Assembly: GCA_021108335.1 (NCBI GenBank)
Contig: JAIORC010000015.1
Location: 1-40,973, forward strand
Direction: 5' to 3'
Source: Phycisphaerae bacterium
GTDB taxonomy: Bacteria > Planctomycetota > Phycisphaerae > SM23-33
DNA length: 40,973 nt
Position 1 is the first letter of the stretch. Each line of letters starts with the position of its first letter. Made by a program: the position numbers and the translations under genes. The notes beneath the pieces are model-generated. The model was not told where the DNA came from and ran no database searches. It saw only the letters and a list, made by a program, of their open reading frames with translations. Positions 17,172-24,157 of this stretch are shown here, in pieces.

Positions 17172-18743
17172 CTATTCTTCTTTGCCAGTCTTCTTCTCAG
17201 CCTTTTTGGCGGTTTTCTTGGCTGTCTTCTTCTTTGCCGTGGCCTTTGGCTTATCCGTATCTTTATCGTCGGATTTCTCAGCCGCTTTCTTTGGGGCGGT
17301 TTTCTTTTTTGCAGCCTTCTTTGCGGTGGCCTTGGGTTTTTCTTCCGGCGATACTTCGACTATCTTGGCGTCTTTCAGCAAAATGTCGATAGCTTTTTCT
17401 TCACGGATCGACTCGCCGACCTGCTCCAGTGCCCCTTCGGCAGCCAGCTCCTGGCGGAGCCGTTCGGGACGGCGGCGATACTGGGCAGCCATCTGGGCGA
17501 TACGGGCGTTGATTTCGTCTTCGCCGACGGAAATATCCGCTTCGTCGGCAAATTTGCCCAGAATGAACGACAGCTTGAGGTCTTTGGTGGCTGTCTCTTC
17601 GGCGGCAGCTTGCAGTTGGGTCTGATTTTCCTGTATCCGCTCGCGGGACACGCCCTTCTGCATCAAATCGAGCATCTGCCGCTGCAGCGTACGCTGGGTC
17701 TGGCGGGCGATGACGCCTTCGGGCAGCCCGATGTCGGTCTTTTCGATGAGATATTCGCAAATCTGACCACGCAGAGAGTTTTGGATTTCCATCTCGACAC
17801 GCTCTTTAAGCCGATCCGCGACGAACTGGCGATATCCATCCACGGAATCAAACCCAGCCGAGATGGCGAACTCTTCGTTGAGTTCCGGGATAATCCGCCG
17901 GGAAACCTCGTGAATGGTCAACTCGACGGTCAATTCCTTCTCCCGCCAGTCTTCGTTGGGGTGCGTCTCGGCAGCGGTGGTTTTCAGCGTAGCGACGTCG
18001 CCGACTTTCTTGCCGAGAAGCTCCTTGCCGAGATCGACAATGGGCAGTCCCTCGACCAGGCCGGGCGCTACACGCAGCGGCACGCGGGGGTTTTCGTGCT
18101 CCACGCCGTCACCAGTGATTTTGGCAGCAGCGAGAATGCCGTCGCCGTCGGCAGCGGCGTCTTCGGTCTTTTCGTATCGGGCCATGCCCTCGCGGATATT
18201 GCTGATGTATTCGTCGATTTTTTCGTTATCGACGTCGAAGATTTCCTTGTTGACGGTAATGCCTTTGGTTTCGGGCAGTGCGAATTCCGGCTCGATTTCC
18301 ACTTCGAAGCTGAATTCCATGTCTCCGGTGTCGGGCAGTTCGATGTCGTCGAGTTTGATATCCGGCTCGCCCATGGTTTTGAGGTCGGCGTCTTCGACGG
18401 CAGAGCCGATCGACTCGCCGATGAGAGCGTTGCGGACGTCTTCGCCGACTTCCTTGCCGAAGCGTTTTTCGATAAGCCGGCGCGGCGCCCTGCCGACGCG
18501 GAAACCGGGAACCTGGGCACTGGTATTCAATTCGCCGAACATTTCGTCCAGTTTGCCGTCTATCCGGGCGCGATGCACGGTAACGATAACCTTCTTCTTC
18601 AATGTGCCGGCATCTTCGACGGCGACGGTGTTCTTGGGCAGATTGTCTTCCTGCTGGTCATCCTGGGTTTCTTCGGCCTGGGTTTCTTCAACCGGGGCGT
18701 CCTGGACTTCATCCGCTTTGGGATTCGGGGTTTCTTCAGACAT
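17172..18743 (-). CDS. tig: Trigger factor (ribosome-associated chaperone)
   Basis: Chaperone at the ribosome exit tunnel with a peptidyl-prolyl isomerase domain. 523 residues, longer than the usual 430-450 because of two tails: an acidic Glu/Gln-rich N-terminal extension (1-40) and a Lys/Ala-rich C-terminal tail (468-523: repeated TAKKAAKKKTAPKKA-like units) resembling a histone H1 tail. Core: ribosome-binding domain with PGFRVGRAPRRLI (79-91), FKBP-type PPIase domain (about 195-280) and helical substrate-binding arms (285-465). GGGAG lies 7 nt before the ATG. Genomic order tig-clpP is conserved widely in bacteria. The basic tail could bind rRNA or DNA; this is inference. Confidence 0.94.
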   Translation of the reverse strand: MSEETPNPKADEVQDAPVEETQAEETQDDQQEDNLPKNTVAVEDAGTLKKKVIVTVHRARIDGKLDEMFGELNTSAQVPGFRVGRAPRRLIEKRFGKEVGEDVRNALIGESIGSAVEDADLKTMGEPDIKLDDIELPDTGDMEFSFEVEIEPEFALPETKGITVNKEIFDVDNEKIDEYISNIREGMARYEKTEDAAADGDGILAAAKITGDGVEHENPRVPLRVAPGLVEGLPIVDLGKELLGKKVGDVATLKTTAAETHPNEDWREKELTVELTIHEVSRRIIPELNEEFAISAGFDSVDGYRQFVADRLKERVEMEIQNSLRGQICEYLIEKTDIGLPEGVIARQTQRTLQRQMLDLMQKGVSRERIQENQTQLQAAAEETATKDLKLSFILGKFADEADISVGEDEINARIAQMAAQYRRRPERLRQELAAEGALEQVGESIREEKAIDILLKDAKIVEVSPEEKPKATAKKAAKKKTAPKKAAEKSDDKDTDKPKATAKKKTAKKTAKKAEKKTGKEE

Positions 18744-19222
18744 TGGGGTACTCCCTTTTTGCTATCCGCCGCGACCAGACGGACCAACGCGGCCGTCCCC
18801 AGCGACGAACCCACCGACGATATCGGCGGTACAATTATCGTAGGCCATAGAATTTACGACAAACCGCCCCCCACGTCAATAGGAGATTTCACGCTAGGTG
18901 GCACAGGTTTGTAACCTGTGCAAATTCCCACGATATCGTGGGAGACAGAAAAACACATGGTCCCCAGGGGACCATGCCACCCAACATCGTGGTAAATTTC
19001 GCGTGGTGGCCTTCCCAGGCCACCACGGCACAGGTTGCAAACCTGTGCCACCAGCCGCCCACTTGTCAATAGGAGATTTTTCCCCTGCCGCAACAAGGCG
19101 TTTGACGATACAATGGTATTGAGCTGGTCGGTTGACTTGCCGGCTGAATAGCTGCTCTACGGAATGGCTGCTTTGTCGCCGCACAACACAGGGGCGTTTG
19201 CTCCCCCTTGAAAGGATTTGTC
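18744..19222. repeat. Repeat-filled 479-bp intergenic block between tig and the permease
   Basis: Divergent spacer. It holds GGCACAGGTTTG-type hairpin (18898-18921), CCCACGATATCGTGGG (18927-18942), CATGGTCCCC, A, GGGGACCATG (18956-18976), CATGCCACCCAACATCGTGG, GTGGTGGCC...GGCCACCAC (19003-19026) and GGCACAGGTT...AACCTGTGCC (19027-19049). The whole repeat group is bracketed by a perfect 15-bp direct repeat GTCAATAGGAGATTT at 18875-18889 and 19065-19079. The parts at 18744-18870 and 19080-19222 show no recognisable features. Confidence 0.8.
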
Positions 19223-21121
19223 GTGAAATTGTCGCGGAGCCTTGGCTTCTGGGATGTTTTTTGTATCGCCGCGGGCGCGATGATCAGCAGCGGTCTGTTC
19301 ATATTGCCGGGCCAGGCGTTTTTGTCGTCCGGGCCTGCGGTTGTGCTGGCCTATGCCCTGGCGGCGTTGATGATGATCCCAGCCATGCTCAGCCAGTGCG
19401 AACTAGCCACGGCTATGCCCAAAAGCGGCGGCACGTATTTTTTCATTGAGAGAAGCATGGGAGCTTTGCCCGGCATTCTGGCGGGTCTGGCAAACTGGTT
19501 GAGCCTGGCGATGAAGAGCGCATTCGCCATGGTCGGAATAGGGGCGTTCGCCCGGCTGATATGGGCCGACGCCAACCTGACCCCGGCACAATGGATATGG
19601 CTGATTAAAGGCGTCGCCGTCTGCTGCTGCGTGATTTTTGCCGCGCTGAACTGCCTGAGCGTCAAAATGACCGGGCGGGCACAAATCGTGATGGTGGTCA
19701 GCCTGCTGGCGGTGCTGGTGATTTTTGTGTTCGTGGGCGTTCCCAATGTTCAACAACATCCGAATTTCGACAATTTTCTGGGCAAGGGTTTCTGGAGCGT
19801 CTTCGCCACGGCGGGCTTGGTGTTCGTATCGTTCGGCGGGCTGACCAAGGCTGCCAGCGTCGCCGAGGAAGTCCGCAATCCGGGCCGAAACCTGCCGGCA
19901 GCGATGTTCCTGGCGTTTATCATAGTCTCGGCCCTGTACATCGCAGCCGTTTTCGTAATGGTGGGCGTGCTGCCAGGCGGCGAAATCGCCGGCGGCGACT
20001 TCGTAAACCTTACGCCGCTATCCAGCGCAGCCGGGGCCTTCATGGGCAAGGGCGGGCTTGTCCTGCTATCCGTCGCGGCGATACTGGCCTTCATCACGAC
20101 GGGCAACGGCGGCATACTGGCAGCCTCGCGAAGCCCGCTGGCAATGAGCCGCGATGGGCTGCTGCCCAGACCTTTCCAGATAGTCTCCCGCAAATTCGGC
20201 ACGCCGTACGTCAGCGTTCTCTGCACCAGCATATTCATGATCTCGATGATCCTGCTGCTGAGCATCGCCGACCTGGTAAAAGTCGCCAGCACGATGATGC
20301 TGATCCTGTTCCTGCTGGTCAACGTTTCCGTGCTGATTATGCGCGGCAGCAAAATCCAGAACTACCGTCCGAAATTCCGCAGCCCGCTGTTCCCGTGGAT
20401 ACAATTAGCCGGCATTGGCGTCTACGCGGTTCTGATCGTCGAATTGATCGCCATGCTCGGCCTCGTGCCGCTGATTACCACCGGCGGATTCGTACTGGCG
20501 AGCCTGCTGTGGTACTTCGTCTACGTCAGGCCGAAAATCACCCGCGAAAGCGCACTGCTCTACATGGTCAAAAAAGCCGTCTCCAGAGACATCTATCGCA
20601 CCGGCCTGGAAGAAGAACTCAAACACATCGCCGTGGAGCGGGACGAAATCACGCATGACCGATTCGACCATATCGTAAAGGATTGCGAAATATTGGACAT
20701 GCTCGGCCCAACCTCCGCCGAAAAGATGTTCGCCGCCGCCGCGGAACTGCTAGCCGGGCGTCTGAACATATCCGCCGAAACGCTACAGGAAAAATTCCGC
20801 GCCCGCGAAGCCGCCTCCAGCACGGTAATTCAGCCGGGCCTGGCAATTCCGCACATTATCATCGAAGGCCATCACCTCTTTGACCTGCTGCTGGTACGCT
20901 GCCGCGAGGGAATTATTTTCGACCCTGAGCAGCCATACGTCAAAACCGCCTTCATCCTCATCGGCTCATCGGATGAGCGGAACTATCACCTGCGGGCACT
21001 GATGGCCATCGCCAACATCGTCCAGGAACCGGGCTTCATCGAACAATGGCTGGACGCCCCCCGCCCAGAACACCTCCGCGACCTGATACTACTGTCCAGC
21101 CGCAAAAGAGATAAGGCCTGA
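19223..21121 (+). CDS. APC-family amino acid permease fused to a PTS EIIA-like domain
   Basis: 632 residues from GTG 19223, chosen because AAAGGA lies 6 nt upstream; an in-frame TTG at 19208 has no such site. The first 440 residues are a 12-helix amino acid-polyamine-organocation transporter: GFWDVFCIAAGAMISSGLF in helix 1, CELATAMPKSGGTYFFIE in helix 2, FGGLTKAASVAEEVRNPGR between helices 6 and 7, and AASRSPLAMSRDGLLP. After a linker, residues about 485-625 form a mannitol/fructose/nitrogen-type EIIA domain: SSTVIQPGLAIPHIIIEG has the phospho-acceptor-type His544, and DERNYHLRALMAIANIV has the second conserved His (about 589). Regulation of uptake by PTS-type phosphorylation is inferred; no EI, HPr or EIIBC gene is in the window. 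Confidence 0.9.
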   Translation: MKLSRSLGFWDVFCIAAGAMISSGLFILPGQAFLSSGPAVVLAYALAALMMIPAMLSQCELATAMPKSGGTYFFIERSMGALPGILAGLANWLSLAMKSAFAMVGIGAFARLIWADANLTPAQWIWLIKGVAVCCCVIFAALNCLSVKMTGRAQIVMVVSLLAVLVIFVFVGVPNVQQHPNFDNFLGKGFWSVFATAGLVFVSFGGLTKAASVAEEVRNPGRNLPAAMFLAFIIVSALYIAAVFVMVGVLPGGEIAGGDFVNLTPLSSAAGAFMGKGGLVLLSVAAILAFITTGNGGILAASRSPLAMSRDGLLPRPFQIVSRKFGTPYVSVLCTSIFMISMILLLSIADLVKVASTMMLILFLLVNVSVLIMRGSKIQNYRPKFRSPLFPWIQLAGIGVYAVLIVELIAMLGLVPLITTGGFVLASLLWYFVYVRPKITRESALLYMVKKAVSRDIYRTGLEEELKHIAVERDEITHDRFDHIVKDCEILDMLGPTSAEKMFAAAAELLAGRLNISAETLQEKFRAREAASSTVIQPGLAIPHIIIEGHHLFDLLLVRCREGIIFDPEQPYVKTAFILIGSSDERNYHLRALMAIANIVQEPGFIEQWLDAPRPEHLRDLILLSSRKRDKA

Positions 21122-21124
21122 GGC

Positions 21125-21150
21125 ATAAATGTCTAATGACCAATGCCGGG
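21125..21150 (+). repeat. Degenerate heptamer tandem repeat after a stop codon
   Basis: AAATGTC, TAATGAC, CAATGCC follow the permease stop codon with a 7-bp period. The same word series recurs after the aminotransferase gene (23339-23367). Confidence 0.6.
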
Positions 21151-21175
21151 TGTAGGGTGGGTGCTTGCACCCACG
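21151..21175. repeat. GTGGGTGCTTGCACCCAC hairpin
   Basis: TGTAGGGTGGGTGCTTGCAC continuing to CCACG: a near-perfect palindrome, identical in its core to 14910-14936 and 17143-17169. Confidence 0.75.
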
Positions 21176-21230
21176 TTTTCCCAGTACTCGATTCCCCGTT
21201 CCTGTCTTCGCTTGTTTTTACCCGTTTCTG

Positions 21231-21395
21231 GTAGGCCGGGTCTTGACCCGGCGATAAGAAGGCGATAGCCTTCTTACTTGGAAATGCCCTCCGATAACAC
21301 GTCTATGGAAAAACGTGTTTTTCGGCGAAGCCAATCCGAATTGGACGAACTTTATTGCATGTGCCATGCAATTGCCGGGTCAAGACCCGGCCTAC
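21231..21395. mobile_element. 165-bp element with perfect 22-nt terminal inverted repeats
   Basis: The ends (21231-21252 and 21374-21395) are exact reverse complements over 22 nt, and each is itself mostly palindromic (GCCGGGTCTTGACCCGGC). Inside lie further hairpins in a chain: GAAGGC/GCCTTC (21258-21273), AACACGT/ACGTGTT (21296-21320 region), CGGCGAAGCC, and ATTGCAT/ATGCAAT (21354-21372). No ORF. No clear target-site duplication is visible. It has the form of a miniature inverted-repeat element, mobiliser unknown. Confidence 0.65.
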
Positions 21396-21397
21396 TG

Positions 21398-21437
21398 TTG
21401 ATTGGGATGAGTCCATAGATTATGCAGCTTGCTGCAT
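21398..21437 (+). promoter_or_regulatory. Promoter with dyad at the -10 for the 21462 gene
   Basis: TTGATT (21398-21403), 17-bp spacer, TATGCA (21421-21426). A perfect dyad ATGCAGC TT GCTGCAT (21422-21437) overlaps the -10 and start region. It lies 3 bp right of the 165-bp element. Confidence 0.4.
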
Positions 21438-21461
21438 GACGGAAATTACAGGAGACAAACT

Positions 21462-21914
21462 ATGAAATTAATAACGAAATATTCCTTCATTCTGTTCTTA
21501 GTATTAGCCATAAGCGGTTGCGACACTCCGCCGTGGTGCCCTGTTGGAGTCTATCCAACCTTTCAACCTTCTGAATCGTCGTACCCTCCGCAATATTCGT
21601 ACAATGTGCACACAGATTATCTGTCTATAAAGATGGTTCCGGTAAACAACGGGTGCTTACCACGCGATGTGGACATCCAACTCAGACGCGTACCCGAAGG
21701 TTGTCGCGTCCATGCAGGGGCACCTGGATGGGTTAAGGGGCGGGTACTGATGCCTGTTTCCATCTATGGAGTCAAAAAAATTTCACCCGACGACCAATTC
21801 ATAATATTCGACATATATCAAGGGTCGCAGAAACAGCAGACCGTAAAAATATCCGTAACTCACACTCCCGATATAATTGTAACCGTCGACGGAAAGCGAT
21901 TGTTACAAGAGTAA
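21462..21914 (+). CDS. Hypothetical lipoprotein
   Basis: 150 residues; family not recognised. A strong AGGAG lies 7 nt before ATG 21462. Signal peptide MKLITKYSFILFLVLAISGC has a clear lipobox (ISGC). The mature part is Pro/Tyr-rich at first (PPWCPVGVYPTFQPSESSYPP), then probably all-beta, ending QTVKISVTHTPDIIVTVDG. Base composition is more AT-rich than neighbours such as the aminotransferase, which may mark recent acquisition. Confidence 0.75.
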   Translation: MKLITKYSFILFLVLAISGCDTPPWCPVGVYPTFQPSESSYPPQYSYNVHTDYLSIKMVPVNNGCLPRDVDIQLRRVPEGCRVHAGAPGWVKGRVLMPVSIYGVKKISPDDQFIIFDIYQGSQKQQTVKISVTHTPDIIVTVDGKRLLQE

Positions 21915-21983
21915 CTGTAGTCTGTGCTGTCCCCGCCGGAAACGCCATCCGCGGAGTAACAGCCGCGATGTGTGCATATTCTG

Positions 21984-22124
21984 CGCGGTGGCCTTCCCAG
22001 GCCACCGCGTTCACGCCGAACTTCGGAACCGCTTTGTACGTCTTGCCTTGACTTCCCCCGGTCAGATTCGTAAAACGCCCTATGTAGCAACCGTCTACGG
22101 CACAGGTTACAAACCTGTGCCACC
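21984..22124. repeat. Hairpin repeats before the aminotransferase gene
   Basis: GCGGTGGCC...GGCCACCGC (21985-22008) and GGCACAGGTTACAAACCTGTGCC-type hairpin (22099-22122). The two modules, adjacent in other copies (35194-35240, 19003-19049), are here separated by about 90 bp. The second one ends 18 bp before the aminotransferase start. Confidence 0.75.
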
Positions 22125-22140
22125 TACAATGGAGAACGAA

Positions 22141-23328
22141 ATGGCTGGTAACGAAGAAATTTGCCGTGCGAGCGGCGAAGTGTTGATAGAAAACTATGGC
22201 CGCCTGCCGTATGCGATGGTGCGCGGCGAGGGCGCGAAAATATGGGACGCCGACGGGAAGGAGTACATCGACTTCTTCCCCGGCTTTGGTGCCTGTGGCG
22301 TCGCCGGGCACTGCCACCCGAAAATCGTCGAAGCCGTCAAAGCCCAGGCCGACCGACTGCTCAGCCACGGCAACCTCTTCACCAGCGAGCCGCAAGTCAA
22401 GCTGGCTGAGGCGATTACCCGCAAAGCCTTCGGCGGCAAAGTCTTCTACTGCCACTCCGGCGCCGAAGCCAACGAAGCCGCCATAAAACTCGTCCGACTC
22501 GCCGCCGGGCCGGGCAAGTACAAAATTATCTCATTCAACAATTGCTTCCACGGGCGAACGATGGGCGGGCTTAGCCTGACGCCCGAATCGTTCCAGAAAG
22601 GCTTTGAGCCGATGCTGCCGGGCAACGTGAAGGTTGACTACGGAGACATCGAAGCCGTCCGAAAGGCTGTGGATGCCGAGACGGCGGGCATTTTCGTCGA
22701 GCCGATCCAGGCAGAGGGCGGCATGAACTTTCCGACCGTCGAGTTTATGCAGGCATTGCGGGCATTGTGCGACGAGAAAAACATTTTGCTGGTTTGCGAC
22801 GAGGTGTGGACCGCCCCGGCCCGGACCGGCAAGTGGTTTGCGTATCAGCATTTCGGCATTGAGCCGGACGTGATGACTCTCGCCAAAGCCGTCGGCGGCG
22901 GGCTGCCCGTGGGCGTCTGCGTCGCTTCGGAGAAATACGCCAACGTGCTAGGCCCAGGCACGCACGGCTGCACGATGGGCGGCAACCCGCTGTGCGCCGC
23001 TGCCGGCGTAGCCACGATGGAACTCATCGAAGCCGAGGGACTTTGCGTCCGGGCCGAGGCGAATGGCGTGGGCATCCTGGCCCGGCTGGCTGCGGAGGAT
23101 ATCCCCTGCATAGCCGACGTGCGCGGAGTCGGAATGATGGTAGGCCTCGTTCTCGATAAGGCAACGTCCGCAAAAGACGTGATGATGAAATGTCTCGATC
23201 GCGGCCTGATCGTATGCGTCGCCAAAAACAACGTACTCCGCCTGGTCCCGCCGCTGACCATCGAAAACGACCTGCTAGCCAGGGGCATGGACATCCTCGT
23301 CGAAGTCTTGAAAAACCCCGACGCCTGA
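22141..23328 (+). CDS. Class III aminotransferase, acetylornithine aminotransferase type
   Basis: PLP enzyme of the ArgD/ornithine aminotransferase family, 395 residues. Start ATG 22141 has GGAG 6 nt upstream; an in-frame ATG 12 nt earlier lies inside that site. Features: HSGAEANEAAIKLVR (phosphate-binding loop), NCFHGRTMGG, FVEPIQAEGG, DEVW at 220-223 with Asp220 for the PLP ring nitrogen, and the Schiff-base Lys249 in TLAKAVGGGLPVG. Family members normally have DEVQTGxxRTG; here it is DEVWTAPARTG, so the substrate is not certain. Likely roles are arginine biosynthesis (N-acetylornithine) or a related omega-transamination. No other arg genes are nearby. Confidence 0.87.
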   Translation: MAGNEEICRASGEVLIENYGRLPYAMVRGEGAKIWDADGKEYIDFFPGFGACGVAGHCHPKIVEAVKAQADRLLSHGNLFTSEPQVKLAEAITRKAFGGKVFYCHSGAEANEAAIKLVRLAAGPGKYKIISFNNCFHGRTMGGLSLTPESFQKGFEPMLPGNVKVDYGDIEAVRKAVDAETAGIFVEPIQAEGGMNFPTVEFMQALRALCDEKNILLVCDEVWTAPARTGKWFAYQHFGIEPDVMTLAKAVGGGLPVGVCVASEKYANVLGPGTHGCTMGGNPLCAAAGVATMELIEAEGLCVRAEANGVGILARLAAEDIPCIADVRGVGMMVGLVLDKATSAKDVMMKCLDRGLIVCVAKNNVLRLVPPLTIENDLLARGMDILVEVLKNPDA

Positions 23329-23338
23329 TGGCCGACAC

Positions 23339-23367
23339 TTAATGCCTAATGTCTAATGACTAAAAAA
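23339..23367 (+). repeat. Degenerate heptamer tandem repeat after a stop codon
   Basis: TTAATGC, CTAATGT, CTAATGA, CTAAAAA: exact 7-bp period beginning 11 bp after the aminotransferase stop. Confidence 0.75.
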
Positions 23368-23377
23368 ACGCGCCGGG

Positions 23378-23472
23378 TGCCGTGGCGGGAGCGAAGCGAC
23401 AGCCACGAAAGATAGATACACAATGGCGAATGGATGTTTGGGTGGCATGGCGACACCACAGGGGTCGCCATG
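23378..23472. repeat. Hairpin repeat pair
   Basis: CGTGGC...GCCACG (23381-23407), then GAAAGATAGATACACAATGG, then GGGTGGCATGGCGAC...GTCGCCATG (23440-23472). The GAAAGATAGATACAC word also marks the core edge of the composite elements at 35.4 and 36.6 kb, so this may be a deleted copy. Confidence 0.7.
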
Positions 23473-23498
23473 AAGTTAGCTGTGCAAGGAGCTGTCAA

Positions 23499-24047
23499 GT
23501 GGAACCGGTCTATCTCAGAACGCAACTCCCAATCAGCGAATGCCAGAGGCGTCTGGAAGATCGCGTCGGAAAACCGCGTTGGCGGTTGTTCGTCGACGTA
23601 ACTTCTCTCGGCTTCGGGCGATATTGCCAGAAGCCACTTCAGGGCACCGTCAAGCCGGATGGGTTCGACGTCGCCGAGACGCGGGATGGGGGAGCCGAAA
23701 ACCCCCTGGTCCGCGGCCGATGGGCAACGTTGGAGGGAGCAACAATCATACGCCTTCAACCGTACGGGACGTGGGGCTTCTGGGCTGGGCATATTTTCGC
23801 TGGGATCGTCTGCGGAGGCGTGCTGACGGTTATCGCCGTGGCCATCGCCGGATCCATGAGTGGCTTAGCGGCTGGCGCTTACTTGCTGGGGTTTTCCGCC
23901 ATGTGCATTGCAGTTATGCTGTGGCACCATTCGCGCCGTTTGTCTTCGCTCGGTAGAGAATTGACGCAGCGGTTCGCGGTTTTCTTCGAGGCCGAGACCA
24001 TCGAAGATTCCGAGGGCCGACTACTCGATATGCACTTCGGCGTTTAG
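23499..24047 (+). CDS. Hypothetical membrane protein, two transmembrane helices
   Basis: 182 residues from GTG 23499, chosen because AAGGAG lies 7 nt upstream; the open frame further left runs through repeats. The N-terminal half opens EPVYLRTQLPISECQRRLED, a pattern (Y-L-x-T-x-L-S-x-x-E-x-x-x-R-L) that I associate with small uncharacterised bacterial proteins, and continues with probable beta strands (LQGTVKPDGFDV, GATIIRLQPYG). Two adjacent hydrophobic helices follow (about 106-128 and 132-152), then a cytosolic-looking tail (RRLSSLGRELTQRFAVFF). Function unknown. Confidence 0.72.
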   Translation: MEPVYLRTQLPISECQRRLEDRVGKPRWRLFVDVTSLGFGRYCQKPLQGTVKPDGFDVAETRDGGAENPLVRGRWATLEGATIIRLQPYGTWGFWAGHIFAGIVCGGVLTVIAVAIAGSMSGLAAGAYLLGFSAMCIAVMLWHHSRRLSSLGRELTQRFAVFFEAETIEDSEGRLLDMHFGV

Positions 24048-24061
24048 CTTCGGCACATCGC

Positions 24062-24101
24062 ACGGTGGCCTTTCCAGGCCACCGCGACACAGGTTACAAA
24101 T
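24062..24101. repeat. Hairpin repeat, two fused modules
   Basis: CGGTGGCCTTTCCAGGCCACCG followed directly by a damaged ACACAGGTTACAAATCCC half of the second module. Lies between a membrane-protein gene and the desulfurase-family gene. Confidence 0.65.
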
Positions 24102-24121
24102 CCCAGCCGCCTACCGAATAG

Positions 24122-24149
24122 TTGAATCGTCGGCGAAAATCTCTACTAT
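24122..24149 (+). promoter_or_regulatory. Possible promoter giving a near-leaderless transcript
   Basis: TTGAAT (24122-24127), 16-bp spacer, TACTAT (24144-24149). The predicted start falls at or just before the ATG at 24158, and no Shine-Dalgarno sequence is present. Confidence 0.35.
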
Positions 24150-24157
24150 GGTGCCTT

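Noticed and set aside
22129-22140. Earlier ATG for the aminotransferase
   Set aside because: It overlaps the GGAG that serves the ATG at 22141, and has no ribosome-binding site of its own; the longer frame to 21970 runs through hairpin repeats.
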